DNA of 64,000 bases from positions 4,588,001-4,652,000 of the forward strand of contig BCIA01000003.1 in NCBI GenBank assembly GCA_001599815.1, read 5' to 3'. Shown here one piece after another: positions 53,597 through 61,703 of this stretch. Made by a program: the position numbers and the translations under genes. Under the pieces are notes generated by a model. It ran no database searches. It saw only the letters and a program-made list of their open reading frames with translations, and was not told the DNA's origin. The number at the start of each line of letters is the position of its first letter. The first letter of the stretch is position 1. The DNA is from Furcasterigmium furcatum. Taxonomy: Eukaryota > Ascomycota > Sordariomycetes > Glomerellales > Plectosphaerellaceae.

Positions 53597-55820
53597 ATGG
53601 CTATCTTTTCACAGCTCTTGGTGACCGGTCTGGTGGCTGGCTCACTTGCCGTTGCCACCGCGACTGACGAGTATGACTATGTCATCGTTGGCTCAGGGCC
53701 AGGCGGTGGTACCCTTGCGTGAGTTGCCCCTCGCTATCGATATCTACTCTTAGATTGCAAATTGTCGACTGACAGCAAGACGCAGAGCCAACCTGGCCCA
53801 AGATGGATACTCTGTTTTCCTCATCGAAGCTGGTGGTGACCGTTCCGACGACATTGTCGAGGTGCTCCCGCTCCTGTAAGTTTCAACATGAAGACGGAGG
53901 TCCACGTTTAGTTCTAACGCCGACCTCAGAGCCGCACGTGCCGCTGAGACCCCGGGCCACTCGTGGCAGTTCTTCGTGGAGCATTACCAGAACGAGACTC
54001 AAGCCCGTCGCGATCCCAAATACACCTACATCCAAACCGACGGATCCTACTATACCGGACTGGATCCCCCCGAGGGCGCGGTGCCGTAAGCCTCTCCATT
54101 ATATCCGTTGCCGGATACTCGCACAGACTTATGGATGCTGACAGCTCATGGATAATCCAGTGCGGGTATCTACTACCCTCGTGGTGCCACTCTGGGCGGA
54201 AGCGCGCAGGTGAATGCGATGAACTTCATCTGGGCACCTGACAACGAGTGGGACTACATCGCCGAACTCACTGGCGATGAATCTTGGGGTCATCAGCATA
54301 TGCGGCAGCACTTGATGGACCTCGAGAACTGTACCTATGTTCCCCACGGAACGCCCGGTCATGGTTTCGACGGCTACATCGAGGTGAGAATGCCCGCTCC
54401 GTCTTCGTGGAGAATCCCCTACTGACAGTACTTTGTGTTCGACAGTCAAGCATGGGCGATCCGGCCAGCGGCCTGGCCTCTGCGAATGCAGCACGCTTTG
54501 TGGCCGAGATGCTCCGTCAAGCTGAAGGCATCGAGGCTGAGAGCGTTGAGCACATGGCCGAGCTGCTCGGCCGCGACATCAACGGTATCGATAATGACCG
54601 CTATGAAGATGCCCTCATGTTCATCGCTCCTGCGGCTATCTCTCCCACCACTGCTGGCAGGAGCGGCGTGGCAGGCTTCATCAATGAGGTTGTTGCTGCT
54701 GGCCACCCCCTGACTGTCAGCTTCCATTCGCTGGCGACCAAGATCCTCCTCGAGAAGTGCGGACGTGGGAAGAAGCCGAAGGCATATGGCGTGGAGTACA
54801 TGGTAGGCGAGGGGCTGTACTCGGCAGATGGGCGGTATGACTCCTCGCAAACCGGGGAGATCAGGACCGTCCGAGCGAAGAAGGAGGTCATCGTCTCGGG
54901 CGGCACCTTCAACACCCCGCAGATCCTCAAGCTCAGTGGCATCGGTCCGCGAGAGGAGCTGGAGGACCTCGGGATTCCTGTTCTCGTCGATCTGCCGGCT
55001 GTGGTAAGTGAAGGCTCTGCTCCATCACCACTTGGCACACAAATGCTCACCCTACTGCTTTCAGGGCAACTTCATGCAGGACAACTACGAAGTGTCCGCC
55101 CACATCGAAGCCGATGAGCCATGGCTGGAAATCGCCAGCTTCCCGTGCACCCTCGAATTCGACGACTTGGACCCGTGCTTCGAGATGTGGCAGACGAACC
55201 GGACCGGCCCGTACACCCAGCGCGGAGGAACCTTCAACATGGTTTGGCAGAGCAGCCGCAGCTGGGACGACGACGCAGACCTGCTCTTCCTCAGCACCGC
55301 CGGCTTCGGAGGCACCGCAGGCTTCTACCCCGGGTACTCCCAGAGAAACGTGTCGGTCGGGCACTGGAACACCCCCGTCGTCAAGATGCAGACGGGCAAC
55401 GCGGCGGGCACCGTGACCCTCCGCTCCACGGACCCGAGGCAGGCGCCCGCGATCAACTTCAACTACTTCTCCGAGCAGGCCGAGCACGACCTACAGGCCC
55501 TCGCGGAGGGGATCGAGCTCATGTTTAGCGCGTTTGACCAGGTCGGCATCCCTTACAGGGTCGTCTCGCCGGACCCCGAGGTCGACCTGAGGCAGGGAAT
55601 CATGGACACGACGTTCAGCCACCATGCGACATCTACCTGCCGCATGGGCCCGGCCGGTCATCGGGACTACTGCGTCGACTCCAAGTTCCGGGTCAACGGC
55701 GTCGACAAGCTGCGTGTTGTCGACGCATCCGTGCTTCCCCGGCCGCCTGGGGCCATGCCGAACGGGCCGACCTTTACGCTTTCTCGAAAGGCGTACAGGA
55801 CGATCGTGGAGGATAACTGA
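53597..55820 (+). CDS. Secreted GMC oxidoreductase (AA3-like)
   Basis: FAD-dependent oxidase or dehydrogenase of alcohols or sugars. Six exons: 53597-53718, 53786-53875, 53930-54085, 54161-54383, 54446-55003 and 55065-55820, all GT-AG, 634 residues. A signal peptide (about 1-22, ending SLAVATA) precedes the FAD dinucleotide fold YDYVIVGSGPGGGTLAANLA. Also seen: PRGATLGGSAQVNAMNF (GMC signature 1), SGGTFNTPQILKLSGIG (signature 2), the active-site HHATSTCRMG block and the C-terminal VDASVLPRPPGAMPNGP. Exact substrate is open (aryl alcohol, glucose or other). It is bracketed by diverged direct repeats at 52901 and 55934. Confidence 0.93.
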
Positions 55821-55933
55821 GAATCAAGCTTGAGATGGACAACATGCCGACGGTTGGGTGAGAGACATGAGACATGGTAACAAACCTGGCCAGGCGCGTG
55901 TCATTTACTCTCTTAGTCTCTCTAGACTTCATA

Positions 55934-56051
55934 GAAACACGGTATTCTGTGTATATACTCACTCGTGGCCCGCCTCAGCCCCCAAATTTGTACCAGAGTG
56001 ATGGATATTCAGCTGCGTGGGTGGTCGTCATGACCTCGCACGACATCTCAG
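55934..56051 (+). repeat. Direct repeat, copy 2
   Basis: About 118 bp, from GAAACACGG to CGACATCTCAG, just beyond the 3' end of the PLC gene. Compared with copy 1 it carries CA-to-TA and TG-to-TA changes, as repeat-induced point mutation would make. Confidence 0.8.
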
Positions 56052-56059
56052 AAAGCAAC

Positions 56060-57976
56060 TCATGCCTCTGCAGACTCCGACACCTCAGTCTTGATCAACA
56101 AGATCCCGCGCCCAGGCATCCCCTCCATGTCTAGCAGCCTGACAAAGCGATACCCGGCGCGCAACCTGTCCAGGCGGATGCATGCCCACGCCGCCATCTC
56201 GTCCGGCCCAGGCACGTCGTTCATGACCACGAAAGACAGAAACGTCAGCTCGGGAACCACGCCCTCGATGTTGAGGAAGTCGATCACCTCGCCCTCGAAG
56301 TCCGGGCTGGTGCCCTTGCTCCTCCTCGTCTCACCCCCATACCCGACCTGCTTGACCTGCTCAGCAGTGGCATCCTCGCTGACCATGGCCGCCAGAGCGT
56401 CCGGCTCCGTGTGCAGTCCGACCTTGACATACGGGACGAACTTGCCCGGGCTATTGTTCCCTTTATTAACAACGGGCAGGTTCTGCGCCGCCAGCACCGT
56501 GATAGCCACTTTGTCAAGCCTCTTGCTCGGGATGTTCGGCATGTCCGTGTCCGCCCCGGGCCCCATGCTGCGGTATCCCTCGGGCTTGAGGACGTACCCG
56601 TCCGAACCGGCAAACATGCCCTCGTTCAGGATCATCCCGGTGTCCCACGACTGCCAGTTCAGCGCCACGACCTGAGCGCCCGCGCGCCAGAAGATGACGG
56701 GGTCGAAGTTGGACGAGTCGAAGCGCATGCCGTGCGGGTACGTCCGCATGAGGAAGTCCCTGTTATGAGCGAAGACGGCCGCGGGCATCTGCCGCTGCAC
56801 CTCGATGGCCCTCATCTCCGACAGCGAGAAGATGTGGTTCGGCATCGTGGCCTCGGGCTGGTCGAGGGACTTGAAGGTCACCCCGCGGGTGTGGATGCCC
56901 AGACGGCTGAGGCGAGGGGTGATCTTCGGGGCCTTGACCTTCTTCGTCTTCTTCTCCCGGCCATCGCTTGCGACTTCGAAGAGGCTGTCGCTGTCCTGGG
57001 AGGCAGAAGTTGTTATGCTGGATGTGTCGTCATCGCCGCCTTCGGGGACGTATTTGACCTTGATGAGGATCTTTCCGCGGAGGTCGCCGGGCGATGGCAG
57101 GGAAGTTGGCTCGGTCTCGGGTGTGGGCAGAAGGTACTCTCCCCAGGCCTCCTCCATGATATCGACCATCGCGCCCTGCTGCTTCGGGGAGCAGTGCACC
57201 TCCAGGCTGACGATGAGAGGGAGGTCCGACACCGCGAACGCGTTCTCTTTGACGACCTGGCACACATCTCGGAAGAGGACCTCCTTGGTCAGGGTGAAGC
57301 CGTGGAGGACCCTGGGTTCGGCCTTGATGAAATCGTCGAGCATGTCGTCGTATGCCTTTTCCTTCTCCTCGTCGCCCTTGTGCTCGAATTTGTTCATCGC
57401 CCATCGGGCGGCTTTCACCATCATGCGGCCTCTTCGGCCAACCTTCTCCCTCACAACCTCAGCGGGCTTGGATTCATTAGCGTCCTCGCTGGAAACGCCA
57501 TGCACGAAGTACTCCTCGCCATCCCAGACGTCGATTTCTATGCACCGGCAGCCGCGAAGAAGGACCTCCCTGTACGCCTCGGCGCTCGAGTCGCTAGTGA
57601 GCTGGTTGCCGGTGAGGTAGGTGTTGTGACTCGAGCTGATGAAGTAGTTGCTCAGAGGCCACGAGAGGTCTTGGGGCGTCGCCATCTCGAGAGCGTTGCC
57701 CGCGGGCGAGGTCAGGTACTTTATCAGCTCGAGCAGGTCGACCTCGTCCTTCTCGACGAGATACCCTGCCAGGCCGTTCGGGTCTTCTCCCTGCACATGC
57801 TGCATGAATATGCCGACCTGGGTCTTGGACCACTTCCCGTCTGCGCCGGCGAACTTGTTAAAGAGCTGAGAGAAGTGGCCCAGGAGAGACTCGTCCAGCC
57901 TCTCCTGGATGCCTTTGCGCTGGCCACTGGGGTGGCCGCCGCCGGCCTTGTACTGATGGAGTGGAAATGTAGACAT
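56060..57976 (-). CDS. PLC1: Phosphoinositide-specific phospholipase C
   Basis: Cleaves PIP2 to IP3 and diacylglycerol at the membrane. Single exon, 638 residues. Order: an EF-hand-like region (about 20-100), PLC-X (about 105-255) with catalytic His117 in SSSHNTYLTGNQLTSDSS and the second His in SLEVHCSPKQQ, an acidic linker, PLC-Y (about 355-460, ending GYVLKPEGYRS) and a C2 domain (about 485-630). No N-terminal PH domain is seen, so this is a short form. The 3' flank carries repeat copy 2. Confidence 0.95.
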   Translation of the reverse strand: MSTFPLHQYKAGGGHPSGQRKGIQERLDESLLGHFSQLFNKFAGADGKWSKTQVGIFMQHVQGEDPNGLAGYLVEKDEVDLLELIKYLTSPAGNALEMATPQDLSWPLSNYFISSSHNTYLTGNQLTSDSSAEAYREVLLRGCRCIEIDVWDGEEYFVHGVSSEDANESKPAEVVREKVGRRGRMMVKAARWAMNKFEHKGDEEKEKAYDDMLDDFIKAEPRVLHGFTLTKEVLFRDVCQVVKENAFAVSDLPLIVSLEVHCSPKQQGAMVDIMEEAWGEYLLPTPETEPTSLPSPGDLRGKILIKVKYVPEGGDDDTSSITTSASQDSDSLFEVASDGREKKTKKVKAPKITPRLSRLGIHTRGVTFKSLDQPEATMPNHIFSLSEMRAIEVQRQMPAAVFAHNRDFLMRTYPHGMRFDSSNFDPVIFWRAGAQVVALNWQSWDTGMILNEGMFAGSDGYVLKPEGYRSMGPGADTDMPNIPSKRLDKVAITVLAAQNLPVVNKGNNSPGKFVPYVKVGLHTEPDALAAMVSEDATAEQVKQVGYGGETRRSKGTSPDFEGEVIDFLNIEGVVPELTFLSFVVMNDVPGPDEMAAWACIRLDRLRAGYRFVRLLDMEGMPGRGILLIKTEVSESAEA

Positions 57977-58831
57977 GACGGAGTCCTTGAGGTGATCTGC
58001 GCGCGTCTATCCAGCGGGAGACTGCCCTCTCTCCCGCGAATTTAACATTGCCTTTCTGCACGGCCGCTGTCTTGGGGCCGCGTAAGTACGGCATGCCCGA
58101 TACCCCAGACCCTTCCAAAGGGCGTTTGAAGGGCCAATGGCGGTCAAGTTGAGCAGCCAAATGCCTTGCCAAGCGCGTTTTGGCGGCTGACGATGGGGTT
58201 GCGGTGCCGGGTGCCGGTGGCCCAGACCCCTTTCCGTCGGAGGCCTGCCTCTGAGCATGAAGCACTTGCAGTGAAGGGGAAATGAAAGCCCCTTGTTCAA
58301 CCCCATTTTACCATTGGATGCATCATTGGCTTTCACTCAATCATTAATCTGGTGCCCATTATGAACGGAATACTGCTGTGTAGAGATAGCTCGAGACGAG
58401 CGGCGGCGGTGTGCGGACAGGAGGTTCAGCACCCAAGTTCTTACTCGCTTATTACCTACCGATTTCAAAAACGGGAAAGTCACTCGTATATGTTGCTTAG
58501 CGTCAAAGCAGAAGAAATCCCGTCCCGATTGGATACACCATTTCTTATGGTGGACCCATAGGAAGCGACTGTGCCGGAAGAAGCTTTATATCTGGGCTAC
58601 TATTACAGCAAAATTCTCAGGGATCCATCTCACTCAAGCTTTGCAAGCCGGAGTTCGTACATCAATGCCCGGAGAAGCACCCGAACTTCAGGTTCTGCCT
58701 CGAGGCCAGCCGCAGTCTATGGAGTATCTAAGTCTAGATGCAATTCAAGAGCTAGACCAAGATGTTCACTTTGAGGGCCGGTAGGACCATCTTCCCTTCC
58801 TCCCAGACCTCTCTATCTTGGGTTGATCCGA
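57977..58831. other. Intergenic; PLC promoter and YCII gene 3' side
   Basis: About 855 bp, no supported gene. Confidence 0.6.
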
Positions 58832-59456
58832 TCACGAGGTCAGAGGCTGTCTCACAGCAGGAACATACTGGAAGGGAGTTCAGTTAGTGAGGTTCCCACC
58901 AGATACCGAAGATGCTTACCGGAATGATCTGGACCTTAGCCAGATCCCAGACACCACTCGTCGCGTAGATGTCCTTTTCGATGATGCCTCGCACTGCTTC
59001 GGGGCTCTCCCCGGTGTATACGACGACGCTTCCCTTGAAGAGGAACGGCTTTCCTTCCTCTGGGTGGCTCTCAAACATGCCCCCTTGCCAATGTTAGCGC
59101 TGGGTGGCGGAATATTTGTGATTCGACATTAGAACCCCTAAAAGCGTAAACCTACCTCCTGCAACGAGCTTGCCGGAATCTATGAGAGGCTTGATACCCT
59201 GATAGTGCAGCCTGTAAGGCTGCCTGTTAGGCAATGCAGAAAACGCGAGCACCCTTGCCTATGCGACTTACTCCTTGACTTTCTTCCTGATCTCCAGCAC
59301 ATTGGGCTTGTCGGGCATGATGCAGAGAAACTCCTTGGGCCCTCCGGTCACAAGAGTACGGATGCCAGGTGGAGAGGTGAACGATCGCCCAGACGCGAAA
59401 GCCGGGGTCGCGAGTCGGCCGAACCCTCGACACTTCTGCAGAATGGCGGACGACAT
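58832..59456 (-). CDS. YCII-related domain protein, probably mitochondrial
   Basis: Exons 59456-59272, 59211-59156, 59083-58920 and 58867-58832 give 146 residues. The N-terminus (MSSAILQKCRGFGRLATPAF) is basic and lacks acids, fitting a mitochondrial presequence. The YCII/dimeric alpha-beta-barrel core follows: KEFLCIMPDKPNVLEIRKKV, the splice-built LHYQGIKPLIDSGKLVAGG, FKGSVVVYTGESPEAVRGII and GVWDLAKVQIIP. The last small exon gives YVPAVRQPLTS, the usual family end; without it the frame stops in the intron. Biochemical role unknown; the fold is shared with muconolactone isomerases. Head to head with the RidA gene (269 bp). Confidence 0.85.
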
Positions 59457-59725
59457 ATTGAGAATCCGAGGAGAATGAAAGACTTCTGATCTATCCCCTG
59501 TCTCTAATCCATCCTGAGGTCTCAAGCATCATTTTAAGACTTGTTGGTTTTTGGGTGAGGTGGCCTATGGTGCGGGGCACCAAGTTCATCTTGTCGGCAT
59601 GGCACCTCCGGCCATCGGGATGGAGATGCCGGGCATAAGCCGAGCATCTTTACTTCAATTCATTGCCCGCCGATCCAAGAGCCAGAGTCGCCAGAATTGC
59701 AAAAATCACGATTTCTACCGCAGCC

Positions 59726-60334
59726 ATGTCATCTGCTTTTAGGCCTTCAATTCTGCGTTCTGCCAGGGTCGCCGCGCAGCCCACAAGGTACGCCCCTCTG
59801 GTGAAGCTGGGCCAACGACCACTGTCCACGACGCTTCCTCGCCAGAAGATGGAGCCTGTATACACTCCAAAGGGTGTCACTCGTGAGTTATCACTCGATG
59901 CTACGTAGGTACCTACATGGTCGCGTACTCACACCATACTGCAGCCATCGGCCCCTACTCCCAGGCCATCAAGGCGAACGGGCTGGTATTCGTCTCGGGC
60001 CAGATTCCGGCGGAGACCAATGGCAAGCTCATTGAAGGATCGATCGCGGAGCAAACGCACAAAATGTGCCAGAATGCCAAAGCTGTACTCGAGGCCGCCG
60101 GGTCTGGCCTCGAGAAAGCCGTGAAGATCACGGTGCGCTACCTCCTCAAGCAAACAAGTCGGCCATGTGCTAACGATGACAACGCAGATCTTCTTCAAGA
60201 ATCTCGATGATTTCAAGGAGATGAATGATGTGTATGCGCAATACTTCTCCCACAAGCCTGCGCGCAGCTCCTGCGAGGCCGTGAGACTGCCGGCGGGGTC
60301 GAGCCTGGAGATGGATATTATTGCACTTCAGTGA
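59726..60334 (+). CDS. MMF1: RidA/Mmf1 (YjgF/UK114) enamine/imine deaminase, mitochondrial
   Basis: Hydrolyses reactive 2-aminoacrylate-type imines formed by PLP enzymes such as threonine dehydratase, protecting isoleucine synthesis and mitochondria. Exons 59726-59882, 59945-60132 and 60188-60334 give 163 residues. The first about 45 residues are a basic presequence (FRPSILRSARVAAQ, RPLSTTLPRQ). The core then shows VYTPKGVTPIGPYSQAIKAN, FVSGQIPAE, ITIFFKNLDDFKEMNDVYAQ and the catalytic Arg in CEAVRLPAGSSLEMDIIAL. All residues expected for activity are present. Confidence 0.94.
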
Positions 60335-60590
60335 TCTAGATTAATTCAATATACTGTTCTGCAATTTAATGCTATTCGATACAATCAAATCTTATCCCAT
60401 CTTCGTGATACTTTTGTCAACCCAGAAAAGTATTACTGAGCGCGCTTGAAATGAGTGGACATTCTCTGGCCTGAGGCTTAGGTTTCGTCCCGAAGGAATC
60501 CATTCTAGCATTGACACGGACACAACGAGACAACACAACGACATGAAAATAATGAAAATCATTTTCCCTTCACTTCGGAGGCACTGGTGC

Positions 60591-61544
60591 TTAAATTGGC
60601 TTGCTAAACTGCCGGGAACCATTCATGACGGCCTCCGCAAACGTCCCTCTCACCCCCGCCTTTTCGACAGTGATCAGGGACTGGATTGTGCCCCCCTTGG
60701 GTGATGACATCTTCTCTCTCAAGACTGCGGGATGCTCTCCATTCTTCAGCAGCGAGACTAGGCCCTCCAGACCCTGGACTAAAATATCCCTCGCCTCAGA
60801 CCGACGCAGGCCTTCCGCCACGGCTCCATCCAAAAGCCCCTCAACCGGTACGGACAAAGTGGCGAGGGACGCGGTCGCGAGCATACAGCCAATGTTGATG
60901 AGGTGCGGAGCCAGATACTGGACAGTGCCCACGCTTCCGAACAGAGTCTCCAGAGTTCTGGTATGCTCAGCTGATAGCGCCGGGGTACTGCTTTCGAGGA
61001 TGGTCATCGACTGTCGGTGGCGGCAAGCAATTGTCGGCAGAGCGCGTGCAAAATGTATGGTTCTGGTATCGTCGGTCGTGCCGTCTTGAGACCTGACCAG
61101 CCCTTGAAGCTCGCTGCACGTCAGGCCCGCCAGCATGCTCACGACAAGCTTGCCTTCGAGTGCGTCCAGGAAGCCCGGGACTGCGAAGACCTCCCTGACC
61201 ATGAATGGCTTGAAGCCAAGGATGACGACGTCGACTTCCTTCGCGGTTTGGACTGCATTGCCGTGGACCACGCGTACTTGAGCGTTGTACTGACTGAAAG
61301 ATTCTGCTAGAAGAGTGGCCGATTTGGCTGTCTTGGTGCAAGCTATGAAGGGGTGGTCAAATACCATGGGCGCTTTCCCGTCTTTGGAAGGCTTGCATGG
61401 CGACGATTCAAGGAGGCCTTGGAGAAGGGCAGACCCCATGGCACCTGGAGGTGTCAGCAAGATTGAACGACTATGGGAGCCATCAGAGCACATGTGCAGC
61501 GTACCACAACCGACGAATGCCACAGTCTTTCCATGTAAATCCAT
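60591..61544 (-). CDS. Pyrroline-5-carboxylate reductase family protein
   Basis: Reduces pyrroline-5-carboxylate to proline with NAD(P)H, by family. Exons 61544-61505 and 61444-60591 give 297 residues. The 60-nt intron (GTACGC...CTCCAG) has no stop and a length divisible by three, but removing it creates the Rossmann motif VAFVGCGAMGSALLQG. Also seen: ILGFKPFMVREV, the MLAGLTCSELQ block and the C-terminal dimer region SSPKGGTIQSLITVEKAGVR. Family members normally have a Pro-Gly-Gly pattern where this one has PKGG. It may be the proline enzyme or a paralogue with another imine substrate. An upstream Met at 61559 is possible. Confidence 0.86.
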   Translation of the reverse strand: MDLHGKTVAFVGCGTLHMCSDGSHSRSILLTPPGAMGSALLQGLLESSPCKPSKDGKAPMVFDHPFIACTKTAKSATLLAESFSQYNAQVRVVHGNAVQTAKEVDVVILGFKPFMVREVFAVPGFLDALEGKLVVSMLAGLTCSELQGLVRSQDGTTDDTRTIHFARALPTIACRHRQSMTILESSTPALSAEHTRTLETLFGSVGTVQYLAPHLINIGCMLATASLATLSVPVEGLLDGAVAEGLRRSEARDILVQGLEGLVSLLKNGEHPAVLREKMSSPKGGTIQSLITVEKAGVRGTFAEAVMNGSRQFSKPI

Positions 61545-61703
61545 GACAATTGGAATCAACGGTCAACAATATCATTCTAAAGGAGCTCCTCAGTTGGCAT
61601 CCTCGTGGGGGCGGGGGCTGTATTCTTCTTTGGTTTGGAATATCTCGGAGCCGGGGTCCCGGTCTCACCCCGCCTGCCCGGGACCAGCTCCCGAGGACTC
61701 GCC

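Noticed and set aside
49063..56060. RiPP precursor for the UstYa-like gene
   Set aside because: No short frame combining a signal peptide with KR-separated repeated cores was found; the Gly-Lys repeats of the proline-rich protein do not fit that pattern.
56411..58045. 544-codon plus-strand open frame
   Set aside because: Lies antisense to the PI-PLC gene, whose domains and catalytic residues are certain; long antisense frames arise from the strong GC bias at third codon positions here.
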